Position numbers and translations under genes: made by a program. The notes beneath the pieces were generated by a model. The model was not told where the DNA came from and ran no database searches. It worked only from the letters and a program-made list of their open reading frames with translations. A stretch of DNA of 16,461 nucleotides, taken from positions 1-16,461 of the forward strand of contig JBBINV010000070.1 in assembly GCA_037443705.1 (NCBI GenBank), written 5' to 3'. Of the stretch, positions 9,140-15,752 are shown piece after piece (the first letter of the stretch is position 1; every line of letters begins with the position of its first letter). The DNA is from 2-02-FULL-66-14 sp037443705. GTDB lineage: Bacteria; Pseudomonadota; Gammaproteobacteria; Burkholderiales; SG8-39.

Positions 9140-10152
9140 AGATTCCGCTCGGCCCTGTCATGCTCGACCCTTCCGGTCCCGCGCTCGCCGACGACGACCG
9201 GCGGCGTCTTTCGCACCCGGCGGCGGGAGGGGTGATTCTGTTTGCGCATAACTACGAAAGCCCTTCCCAGCTGATCAACCTTGCGTCGGAAATCCGTGCG
9301 CTTCGTACCCCCGAGCTGCTCATCTGCACGGATCACGAGGGCGGGCGCGTGCAGCGTTTCCGCGAGGGCTTCAGCGCGATCCCGCCGATGCGGCGCCTTG
9401 GCGTGCTTTGGGACCGCGATCGCGAGGCGGCAAGATCGGCGGCGCGCGCCATCGGCTACGTGATCGCCGCGGAGCTCGCGGCGCACGGCGTCGATTTCAG
9501 CTTCGCGCCGGTGCTCGATCTCGATTACGGCTCGAGCTCCGTGATTGGCGACCGGGCACTGCACTTCGACCCGATCGCGGTCGGCGCGCTCGCCGCGGAG
9601 CTGGTCGCCGGGCTCTCGGCCGGCGGGGTGGGCGCCGTTGGCAAGCATTTCCCGGGACACGGGTTCGCCGCGCTCGATTCGCATGTCGCCGTTCCCAGGG
9701 ACGAAAGGCCGCTGAAGGAGATTCTCGGAAAGGACCTGGTGCCCTACCGGGCCGCGATCGCCGCGGGCCTCCCGGGCGTAATGCCGGCGCACGTGATCTT
9801 CACGCAGGCCGGCCGCGAGCCGGCGGGCTACTCGGAGTTCTGGCTGAGGACGGTGCTGCGGGAGCAGCTGGGCTTCGGGGGGCTCGTGTTCAGCGACGAT
9901 CTCTCGATGGAGGGCGCGAGCACCGCGGGAGGCGCGCCCGAGCGCGGCAGCGCGGCGCTCGCCGCGGGCTGCGACATGGTCCTGCTCTGCAAGGACCCGG
10001 CGGGGCAGGAGCGGCTGCTCGATGCGCTGCGCGACGCGCCGGTTCCGGACCCCGGAAAGCTGGAGCGGATGCGGCGCCGGGGGGGGCGCGACCTCAGGAA
10101 GAGCGTCGCCTACCGGGACGCTCTCGAAGCTCTACAGGCGATTCCGGTCTGA
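9127..10152 (+). CDS. nagZ: Beta-N-acetylhexosaminidase NagZ (GH3)
   Basis: A 341-residue cytosolic glycosidase that removes N-acetylglucosamine from 1,6-anhydro-muropeptides during peptidoglycan recycling; the products can influence AmpC beta-lactamase induction in species that have it. Motifs: TDHEGGRVQRFREGF (68-82), KHFPGHG (173-179), the catalytic His/Asp loop D184-S-H186, and SDDLSMEGA with the nucleophile Asp, probably D257. ATG at 9127 lies inside the end of acpS (13-bp overlap). It is preferred over ATG at 9160 because LGPVMLDPSG aligns with the family N-terminus. A run of eight G's at 10079-10086 sits near the C-terminus, but the frame continues with a normal tail. It is the last gene of the plus-strand run and converges on efp. 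Confidence 0.95.
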   Translation: MRRLKIPLGPVMLDPSGPALADDDRRRLSHPAAGGVILFAHNYESPSQLINLASEIRALRTPELLICTDHEGGRVQRFREGFSAIPPMRRLGVLWDRDREAARSAARAIGYVIAAELAAHGVDFSFAPVLDLDYGSSSVIGDRALHFDPIAVGALAAELVAGLSAGGVGAVGKHFPGHGFAALDSHVAVPRDERPLKEILGKDLVPYRAAIAAGLPGVMPAHVIFTQAGREPAGYSEFWLRTVLREQLGFGGLVFSDDLSMEGASTAGGAPERGSAALAAGCDMVLLCKDPAGQERLLDALRDAPVPDPGKLERMRRRGGRDLRKSVAYRDALEALQAIPV

Positions 10153-10178
10153 AAAAAAAACCGGGTCTGTCCCGGCTT
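10152..10178 (-). terminator. Intrinsic terminator of efp
   Basis: Read on the minus strand, CCGGG (10175-10171), loop ACAGA and CCCGG (10165-10161) form a GC stem. AAG and TTT can extend it, and nine T's (10160-10152) follow. It begins two bases after the tandem stops TGA TAA of efp. The T-run is the complement of the A-run that includes the last base of the nagZ stop. On the plus strand the A-run precedes the hairpin and only TT follows, so it should work mainly for efp. Confidence 0.85.
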
Positions 10179-10179
10179 A

Positions 10180-10746
10180 TCAGGCGCGCTCCATGTAGGT
10201 CCCGTCGTTGGTCGAGACCTTGATGCGCTCGCCCGCGTTGACAAACGGCGGCACCTGGACGGTGATGCCGGTCTCGAGCTTCGCGGGCTTGAACGACGTC
10301 GTGGCGGTGGCGTTCTTGATGCCGGGCTCGGTCTCGACCACGGTGAGCACCACCGAAGGCGGCAGCTCCACGCCGATCGCGCGCCCGTTATGGAAGTTCA
10401 CCTGGACCTCGGTGTTCGGCAGCAGGTATCCCGCCTGACCCTCGAGGAAGTCGGCCGACAGGTGCAGCTGCTCGTAGTTCTGCTGGTCCATGAAGACGTA
10501 GTCGGCGCCGTCCTGGTACAGGTACTGCATCGCGCGCGGCTCGACGAACGCGCGCTCGACCTTGTCCTCGGTGCGAAAGCGCTGATTGGTCTTGGTCCCG
10601 GACTCGATGTCCTTCATCTCCACCTGCATGAAGGCGCCGCCGCGGCCGCCGACATGCACGTGATAGGACTTGAGCACGCGCCAGACGCGCTTTTCCCACT
10701 CGATCAGATTGCCGACCCGTATTTCGACCGCCTCGACCTTGGCCAT
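10180..10746 (-). CDS. efp: Elongation factor P with unusual Arg-tipped loop
   Basis: A 188-residue translation factor of the EF-P/eIF5A family, which relieves ribosome stalling at proline runs. All three beta-barrel domains are recognisable, including EIRVGN near the N-terminus, AFMQVEMKDIESGTKTNQRF, and the C-terminal TDPG-like ETEPGIKN and FVNAGERIKVSTNDGTY. The loop that normally carries the modified residue reads HVHVGGRGGAF (residues 29-39), where lysine-type EF-Ps read HVKPGKGGAF. It is one residue longer, has R35 where K34 is expected, and lacks the proline. It also differs from the SGRN loop of EarP-type arginine EF-Ps. The backbone resembles alphaproteobacterial EF-Ps more than betaproteobacterial ones. 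Shine-Dalgarno AGAGG lies upstream of ATG at 10746. It is a lone minus-strand gene in a plus-strand block, and no epmA, epmB, earP or ymfI is in the window. Confidence 0.93.
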   Translation of the reverse strand: MAKVEAVEIRVGNLIEWEKRVWRVLKSYHVHVGGRGGAFMQVEMKDIESGTKTNQRFRTEDKVERAFVEPRAMQYLYQDGADYVFMDQQNYEQLHLSADFLEGQAGYLLPNTEVQVNFHNGRAIGVELPPSVVLTVVETEPGIKNATATTSFKPAKLETGITVQVPPFVNAGERIKVSTNDGTYMERA

Positions 10747-10792
10747 GACTGCAAGCCTCTGAAAAAAGGGGCCGAATTATAATGGAAGAACC
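10747..10792. promoter_or_regulatory. Divergent efp/uvrC promoter with palindromic -10
   Basis: The 46 bp between the efp start (minus) and the uvrC start (plus) contain ATTATAAT at 10776-10783, which is its own reverse complement and offers a perfect TATAAT on both strands. For efp this predicts a short leader containing AGAGG. For uvrC, initiation 6-8 bp downstream falls at about 10790-10792, almost on the GTG start at 10793. No good -35 is visible for either direction. Confidence 0.55.
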
Positions 10793-12547
10793 GTGTCCGG
10801 ACCCAGCCCCGCGTTTGACGCGCGATCATTCGTAGCCGGGCTCCCGTCGCTGCCGGGCGTGTACCGGATGCTCGGCGCGGCCGCCGAGCCGCTCTACGTC
10901 GGCAAGGCGAAGGACCTCAGGAAGCGCGTCGGCTCGTACTTTGCGCGACCGGAGCAGGGTCCGCGGATCGCCATGATGCTCTCGCAGGTCGCCTCGATCG
11001 AGGTCACGGTGACGCGCTCCGAGGACGAGGCGCTGCTGCTCGAGAACAACCTCATCAAGCAGCTCGCGCCGCGCTACAACATCGTGTTCCGGGACGACAA
11101 GTCCTATCCGTACCTGATGCTCACCGGGCACGCGTTCCCGCGCCTGGGCTTTCACCGCGGCTCGCGCGAGCGCGCCAATCGCTACTATGGGCCGTTCCCG
11201 CACGCGCACGCGGTACGCGAATCGATCCAGCTTCTGCAGCGCGTGTTCCGGCTTCGCACCTGCGAGGATTCGGTGTTCGAGAACCGCTCGCGCCCCTGCC
11301 TGCTCCACCAGATCCGGCGCTGCACCGCGCCTTGCACGGGGCTCATCACCCGCGAGCGCTACGCCGAGGACGTGCGCAGCGCCGGCATGTTCCTCGAGGG
11401 ACGCGAGGACGAAGTGATCCGCGGGCTGACCGAGCGGATGATCGCCGCATCGGAGGCGCGCCGCTACGAGGAGGCGGCGCAGCATCGCGACCGGATCCGC
11501 GCGCTCTCGCGCGTGCAGGCGCGCCAGTACGTGGAGTCCGAGCGCGGCGTCGACGCGGACGTGGTCGCCTGCGCGATCGAAGCGGGCATCGCATGCGTGA
11601 ATCTGGTGATGATTCGCGGCGGACGGCACGTCGGGGACCGGAGCTTCTTCCCGCAGAACGCGGCCCAGGCCGCGCAAGCCGAGATCGTGGAGGCGTTTCT
11701 CGACCAGCACTACGCGGAGCAGCCGCGGCCGCCGCTCGTCATCTCCGGCGACCGGGCCTGGCAGGGAGAGCGCAGGATGTGGCTCGAGATGGCGGCGAGG
11801 AACGCGCGGCTTGCGCTCGAGCGCCGCGCGCGCGAGCGCAGCACCCAGGAGGCGCGCCTGGCGACGCTGCGCGACGCGCTCGGGCTGCCCGAGAGCGCGG
11901 AGCGCATCGAGTGCTTCGACATCAGCCATACCATGGGCGAGGCGGCAATCGCCTCGTGCGTGGTCTATGACCGCCACGCGATGCAGAAGGCGGAGTACCG
12001 GCGCTTCAATCTGCGCGGAATCACCCCCGGGGACGACTACGGCGCGATGCGCCAGGTGCTCGCGCGCCGCTACGAGCGCGTCGCCGGCGAGGGCGGGAGG
12101 ATCCCCGATCTGGTGCTGATCGACGGCGGGAGAGGGCAGGTGGGCGCGGCGCGCGCCGCGCTCGCCGAGCTCGGGCTGAACGACGTGACGATCGTGGGCG
12201 TCGCCAAGGGCCCCGGCCGCAGGCCCGGGCTCGAGGAGCTCGTGTTCGAGGCCGAGGAGCGGGCCCTGCGGCTGCCACCGGAACATCCGGGCCTGCACCT
12301 CGTGCAGGCGATTCGCGACGAGGCGCACCGCTTCGCGATCGTGGGGCACCGCGCGCGGCGGGAGAAATCGCGCGTCACTTCGACCCTGAACGAGATTCCG
12401 GGCATCGGCGCCAAGCGCCGCCAGCGCCTTCTCGCGCATTTCGGCGGTCTGCGCGGGCTGCAATCCGCGGCGCTCGACGAGCTGACGCAGGTCGAGGGTG
12501 TGAGCCGCGCGCTCGCCGAGCGCATCTACCGGCATCTGCACGCCTGA
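10793..12547 (+). CDS. uvrC: Excinuclease ABC subunit UvrC
   Basis: A 584-residue nuclease that makes both incisions in nucleotide excision repair after UvrAB recognise damage. The N-terminal GIY-YIG domain (about 17-95) contains PGVYRM and LYVGKAKDLRKRV. Four cysteines (C157, C169, C177, C181) match the spacing of those reported to hold an iron-sulfur cluster in E. coli UvrC. A UVR motif lies near 205-240. The RNase H-like nuclease domain (about 370-520) has D376 in FDISH and D444 in LIDGG. The C-terminus has a helix-hairpin-helix pair (from EIPGIGAKRRQRLL). GTG at 10793 gives an N-terminus matching the family; the ATG at 10782 is out of frame. GGAAG (10784-10788) is a possible ribosome binding site. 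The stop overlaps pgsA by 1 base (TGATG). Confidence 0.96.
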   Translation: MSGPSPAFDARSFVAGLPSLPGVYRMLGAAAEPLYVGKAKDLRKRVGSYFARPEQGPRIAMMLSQVASIEVTVTRSEDEALLLENNLIKQLAPRYNIVFRDDKSYPYLMLTGHAFPRLGFHRGSRERANRYYGPFPHAHAVRESIQLLQRVFRLRTCEDSVFENRSRPCLLHQIRRCTAPCTGLITRERYAEDVRSAGMFLEGREDEVIRGLTERMIAASEARRYEEAAQHRDRIRALSRVQARQYVESERGVDADVVACAIEAGIACVNLVMIRGGRHVGDRSFFPQNAAQAAQAEIVEAFLDQHYAEQPRPPLVISGDRAWQGERRMWLEMAARNARLALERRARERSTQEARLATLRDALGLPESAERIECFDISHTMGEAAIASCVVYDRHAMQKAEYRRFNLRGITPGDDYGAMRQVLARRYERVAGEGGRIPDLVLIDGGRGQVGAARAALAELGLNDVTIVGVAKGPGRRPGLEELVFEAEERALRLPPEHPGLHLVQAIRDEAHRFAIVGHRARREKSRVTSTLNEIPGIGAKRRQRLLAHFGGLRGLQSAALDELTQVEGVSRALAERIYRHLHA

Positions 12548-13113
12548 TGCCGCTGAACCTCCCGAATCTCGTCACGTGGCTGCGGATCCTGCTGATCCCG
12601 CTGATCGTCGGGATCTTCTACGTGCCCGATCCGTGGCTTTCGTTCACCGGAAAGAACGTCGCGGCGACGGTGATCTTCGTCGTCGCGGCGGCCACCGACT
12701 GGCTGGACGGGTACCTGGCGCGCGTGCTCGACCAGACCTCGGCGTTCGGCGCGTTTCTCGACCCGGTCGCCGACAAGCTGGTGGTCGTGGGAGCGCTGAT
12801 CGTTCTGCTCACGCTCGGGCGCGTTGAAATGGTCGTAGGCCTTATCATCATCGGCCGCGAGATCGCGATCTCGGCGCTGCGCGAATGGATGGCGCGCGTC
12901 GGCCAGGCGAAGAGCGTCGCGGTGGCGTTCGTGGGAAAGGTCAAGACCGCGGCCCAGATGGTCGCCATCCCGCTGCTCCTCTTCCACGACGACCTGCCTG
13001 GCATCGTCAATGCGCAATGGCTCGGCACGATCCTGATCAACGTGGCCGCCGTGCTCACGGTGATCTCGATGCTCTATTACCTGCGCCGCGCGATCCCGCA
13101 TGCGGCCCTTTGA
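12547..13113 (+). CDS. pgsA: CDP-diacylglycerol-glycerol-3-phosphate phosphatidyltransferase PgsA
   Basis: A 188-residue inner-membrane enzyme that makes phosphatidylglycerol phosphate from CDP-diacylglycerol and glycerol 3-phosphate, the committed step to phosphatidylglycerol and cardiolipin. The CDP-alcohol phosphotransferase motif is complete: D51, then D54-G55, A58-R59, G68, D72 and D76 with the exact DGxxAR(x8)GxxxDxxxD spacing. Several hydrophobic segments are evident (about 10-27, 37-50, 77-105, 130-146 and 155-178). ATG at 12547 shares its A with the uvrC TGA, implying coupled translation. The uvrC-pgsA-tRNA(Gly, Cys, Leu) order is also found in Gammaproteobacteria. The tRNA promoter begins 3 bp after the stop. 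Confidence 0.96.
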   Translation: MPLNLPNLVTWLRILLIPLIVGIFYVPDPWLSFTGKNVAATVIFVVAAATDWLDGYLARVLDQTSAFGAFLDPVADKLVVVGALIVLLTLGRVEMVVGLIIIGREIAISALREWMARVGQAKSVAVAFVGKVKTAAQMVAIPLLLFHDDLPGIVNAQWLGTILINVAAVLTVISMLYYLRRAIPHAAL

Positions 13114-13115
13114 GG

Positions 13116-13130
13116 TATAATGCGCCCCCT
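13116..13130 (+). promoter_or_regulatory. tRNA operon promoter (-10 and GC-rich discriminator)
   Basis: TATAAT at 13116-13121 is a perfect -10 box and is followed by GCGCCCCC, a GC-rich discriminator of the kind linked to stringent control of stable-RNA promoters. Initiation near 13128 would leave a leader of about nine bases before tRNA-Gly. The -35 region would lie inside the end of pgsA and is not recognisable. Confidence 0.7.
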
Positions 13131-13136
13131 GTTTTC

Positions 13137-13212
13137 GCGGGAGTAGCTCAGTTGGTAGAGCGCAACCTTGCCAAGGTTGAGGTCGCGAGTTCGAGACTCG
13201 TCTCCCGCTCCA
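13137..13212 (+). tRNA. tRNA-Gly (anticodon GCC)
   Basis: The acceptor stem GCGGGAG/CTCCCGC (13137-13143 with 13202-13208) is perfect. The D-arm is GCTCAGTTGGTAGAGC and the anticodon loop TTGCCAA, with GCC at 13170-13172 on a CAACC/GGTTG stem. The T-loop is TTCGAGA. CCA is encoded (13210-13212). First gene of a three-tRNA cluster. Confidence 0.97.
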
Positions 13213-13245
13213 ATCTCTTCGTCTGAGCCGTCGAGCAGCGCCCCC

Positions 13246-13319
13246 GGCGGGGTGGCAGAGTGGTCATGCAGCGGCCTGCAAAGCCGTGGACGCCGGTTCG
13301 ATTCCGACCCCCGCCTCCA
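13246..13319 (+). tRNA. tRNA-Cys (anticodon GCA)
   Basis: The acceptor stem GGCGGGG/CCCCGCC (13246-13252 with 13309-13315) is perfect. The anticodon loop CTGCAAA carries GCA at 13278-13280. The T-loop is TTCGATT, the discriminator base is T as expected for tRNA-Cys, and CCA is encoded (13317-13319). The overall sequence resembles E. coli tRNA-Cys. Confidence 0.96.
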
Positions 13320-13389
13320 TCCCTGTTGCCTCCGCGAAAGGAAAATGGGATAAGGGCCCGCGGCGCAAACTCCTGCGAGCGCCCCGGAA

Positions 13390-13476
13390 GCCCGGATGGC
13401 GAAATGGGTAGCCGCAGGGGACTTAAAATCCCCAGGCCGCAAGGCCGTGCTGGTTCGAATCCAGCTCCGGGCACCA
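13390..13476 (+). tRNA. tRNA-Leu (anticodon TAA)
   Basis: An 87-base class II tRNA with a long variable arm (GGCCGCAAGGCC region). The acceptor stem is GCCCGGA/TCCGGGC. The anticodon loop CTTAAAA carries TAA at 13424-13426 on a GGGGA/TCCCC stem. The T-loop is TTCGAAT and CCA is encoded (13474-13476). The 70 bp before it hold no gene; a GGCGC/GCGCC inverted repeat there may be a processing structure. No terminator is visible between it and the next CDS. Confidence 0.97.
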
Positions 13477-13498
13477 CGAGGCGGCGCCGGACAAGAAG

Positions 13499-14314
13499 AT
13501 GAGACGACGAGCCAAACCCCGGGAGCCGCGCATCGAGCGCGCGGCGCAGTGGCTCTACGACGCGCACGCGCGGCGCGAGCGTTTCGCGCCGCTGCCCGCG
13601 GAGCTCGCGCCGCAGTCGAGCGCGGATGCCTATGCGGTGCAGGCGGCGTTCGTGGCCCTGCGCGCCGAGCAGCTCGGCCCCGTGGCCGGCTACAAGATCG
13701 CGCTCACCACGCCCGCGATGCGCGCGATGACGGGAATGAGCGACTGCATCGCCGGCGACATGCTCGAGCGCACCGTGCTGCGCGGGCCGGTGCGGTTGCG
13801 CGCTGCCGATTACGTGCACCTTCTGGTCGAGTTCGAGATCGCCTTCGAGCTTGCCGAGGACCTGCCTGCGGTCGACGCGCCGTTCACGCGCGAGCGCGTG
13901 GCGCAGGCGGTCGGCGCGGCGATGCCTGCGCTCGAGCTCGCCGACGACCGCGACGCCGACTACGGCCGGCTTGCGCAATATCCGCTGATGCTGATCGCGG
14001 ACAACGCGTGGAACGAGGGTGCGGTGCTCGGCGCGCCGGTGCGCGACTGGCGCAGGATCGATCTCGCCGCGCTCCGCGGCGCCGCCTTCGTCAATGGCCG
14101 CGAGGCGGGCGAGGGCCGCGGAGCGGATGTGATGGGGCATCCGCTCGAAGCGCTCGCCTGGATCGCGAACAACCTGGCCTGGCGCGGCCTGGGACTTTGG
14201 CGCAGCGACGTCGTCATCACCGGGAGCCTCGTTCCGAGCCGTTACCCCAGGGCCGGTGACGTGGTCCGGTTCGACGCGGGCGAGCTGGGTTCCGTCGAGC
14301 TCGCCGTCGAATAA
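13499..14314 (+). CDS. 2-keto-4-pentenoate hydratase family protein
   Basis: A 271-residue protein of the FAH superfamily, hydratase/decarboxylase branch (MhpD, XylJ, HpaH, DmpH relatives). It aligns with MhpD at several points: the metal-binding pair E111-x-E113 (VEFEIAF), E146 in MPALEL, ADNAWNEGAVLG (167-178), and GHPLEALAWIANNLA followed by ITGSLVP. MhpD-type enzymes hydrate 2-hydroxypenta-2,4-dienoate to 4-hydroxy-2-oxovalerate in aromatic meta-cleavage, using Mg or Mn. No other meta-cleavage gene is nearby, so the true substrate is open. ATG at 13499 lies 22 bp after tRNA-Leu with only a weak AAGAAG before it, so expression may depend on readthrough from the tRNA operon. The TAA stop abuts a long palindrome. 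Confidence 0.82.
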   Translation: MRRRAKPREPRIERAAQWLYDAHARRERFAPLPAELAPQSSADAYAVQAAFVALRAEQLGPVAGYKIALTTPAMRAMTGMSDCIAGDMLERTVLRGPVRLRAADYVHLLVEFEIAFELAEDLPAVDAPFTRERVAQAVGAAMPALELADDRDADYGRLAQYPLMLIADNAWNEGAVLGAPVRDWRRIDLAALRGAAFVNGREAGEGRGADVMGHPLEALAWIANNLAWRGLGLWRSDVVITGSLVPSRYPRAGDVVRFDAGELGSVELAVE

Positions 14315-14370
14315 GAAAATGGGGTCAGACTCGACTTTACGATTCCAAAGTCGAGTCTGACCCCATTTTC
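14315..14370. repeat. Perfect 24-bp-arm palindrome, REP-like / bidirectional terminator
   Basis: Two perfect 24-bp inverted arms (14315-14338 and 14347-14370) flank the loop ACGATTCC. The arm core is GGGGTCAGACTCGACTTT, with A/T-rich ends (GAAAAT/ATTTTC). It lies exactly between convergent genes: the hydratase TAA ends at 14314, and the last ten codons and stop of the ligase gene fall inside the palindrome. It could act as a terminator in both directions. The GGGGTCAGA core reminds me of palindromic repeats scattered in environmental Proteobacteria near REP-associated transposases; that is unverified recollection. I see no second copy in the window. Confidence 0.9.
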
Positions 14371-15752
14371 ACCTCCGAGACGAAGTCCTCGAATTTCCCG
14401 CCGGGCGTGGCGGGAAAACTGTCCACGCACGAAAAGCGCAGCGCGAACGGGTGACCGAGCCAGCGGTGGATCACCTCGGTCATGCGCGCCTCTTCCGCAG
14501 GCGTGAGCGGCCGGTCGATCGCGAAGCGCACCTCGATCGTCTCGCGATCGCGCTGGATCATCTGGTACTGGCGCACCGGCGCGATCTTGCGGTACTCGGC
14601 GAAACCGGTGAAGGGCCAGCGCTTTTCGCCATTCGGCATCACGAGCATGTTGCGGTAGCGCCCGGTCACGCGCCGGATCGTGGGGAGCCCGCGCCCGCAG
14701 GGGCAGGCGGTTCCGGCTTGCGCGTAGTCGCGGATTTCGTAGCGCAGGAGCGGCATCGCGAAGTTGTGAAGCGGCGTCACTACGACCCGGCCGATGCAGC
14801 CCGGCGCGCAGGGTCGGCCCGCATCGTCCAGAATCTCCACGCGCACGGCCTCGGACTGCAGGTGATAGAGCCCGGATCCCGATGGGCACTGCAGCGCGAT
14901 GTAGCCCGCTTCCTGCGAGCTGTAGACGTCGGTCACGGGCACGTTCCAGGCTGCGCGCACCGCCTCGCGCAGGGCGGGCTGCACCGACTCGCCGACCGTC
15001 CGCACCTCGCGCAGGCGCGGCAGCCGCAAGCCCGCGCGCAGGAAGTGCTCCGCGAGCGCGAGGAGGTTCGACGGGTAGCTGAGGAGATATTCGGGATCCT
15101 GCCGCACGAGCCACGCAGCTTGCGTACCGACATCGGTGCCGAGCGCGAGCAGCGCCATCGGGCCGGTTCGAAACAATCCGTCGGTCGCCGGGCCCCATCC
15201 TTGCCGCTGCAGGCCCTCGGGCGGGCGCGCGTGTCCGCTCGTCGAAGGGCGGATCGCGCAGAGCTTCGCGGAGAAATCGCGCCGGTGCCAGAGGTGCTCG
15301 CGCACCGTGAGCACGCGCCAGAGCAGCCGGTTCAGGCTCGTGCCGGTGATCCGCACCGGCTGGCCCGTGGATCCGGAGGTCTGCGTCGTGTAGGTGCGGC
15401 CGTGTGCGCGCGGGATCCGGCTCGAGACGAGCGCCTCGGCCGACTCCTGCACGTCCCGGCGGGTGAGCAGGGGCAGGGCGCTCCACGCCTCGGGCGCGAG
15501 CGGCGCCCGGGGATCGATCCCGGCGGCACGCATCCGCTCGCGGTAGAACGGTACCGTCGCCGCGGCGTGCGCTACGAGCAGCTGCAATTGGCGCAGCTGC
15601 TCGCGCTCGATGCGCTCGGGCTCCCACCACTGCGAATGCTCGAGCTGGTAGAGCAGCGCGAGCTCCGCGGCTGCGCGCGGCCGCGGCAGCGCCGGAAAGC
15701 GCACCTCGGCAAGCGCCGACTTCAGCGCGGGCGTGCGACCAGGATCGGGCAT
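14337..15752 (-). CDS. PaaK/CapK-like adenylate-forming ligase
   Basis: A 471-residue adenylate-forming enzyme related to phenylacetate-CoA ligase and CapK/coenzyme F390 synthetase-like proteins. Such enzymes activate a carboxylate with ATP and usually pass it to CoA. Motifs: TSGSTGQP at 125-132 (ATP-phosphate loop), YSSQE at 277-281, PLLRYEIRDYAQ at 334-345, CPCGRGLPTIRRVTGRYR at 350-367, and FPATPGGKFEDF at 446-457 with the likely catalytic K453. The start is taken as ATG at 15752, overlapping the upstream methyltransferase gene by 31 bp; GTG at 15704 would avoid the overlap. Residues 462-471 are encoded by the palindrome, so the natural end was probably just after SEV. The substrate is unknown; co-transcription with the methyltransferase is likely. 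Confidence 0.83.
   Translation of the reverse strand: MPDPGRTPALKSALAEVRFPALPRPRAAAELALLYQLEHSQWWEPERIEREQLRQLQLLVAHAAATVPFYRERMRAAGIDPRAPLAPEAWSALPLLTRRDVQESAEALVSSRIPRAHGRTYTTQTSGSTGQPVRITGTSLNRLLWRVLTVREHLWHRRDFSAKLCAIRPSTSGHARPPEGLQRQGWGPATDGLFRTGPMALLALGTDVGTQAAWLVRQDPEYLLSYPSNLLALAEHFLRAGLRLPRLREVRTVGESVQPALREAVRAAWNVPVTDVYSSQEAGYIALQCPSGSGLYHLQSEAVRVEILDDAGRPCAPGCIGRVVVTPLHNFAMPLLRYEIRDYAQAGTACPCGRGLPTIRRVTGRYRNMLVMPNGEKRWPFTGFAEYRKIAPVRQYQMIQRDRETIEVRFAIDRPLTPAEEARMTEVIHRWLGHPFALRFSCVDSFPATPGGKFEDFVSEVKMGSDSTLES

Noticed and set aside
13390..14400. tRNA-Leu as an integration site for a mobile island
   Set aside because: I looked for a downstream repeat of the tRNA 3' end and for an integrase and saw neither in the window; the genes downstream could still be accessory.
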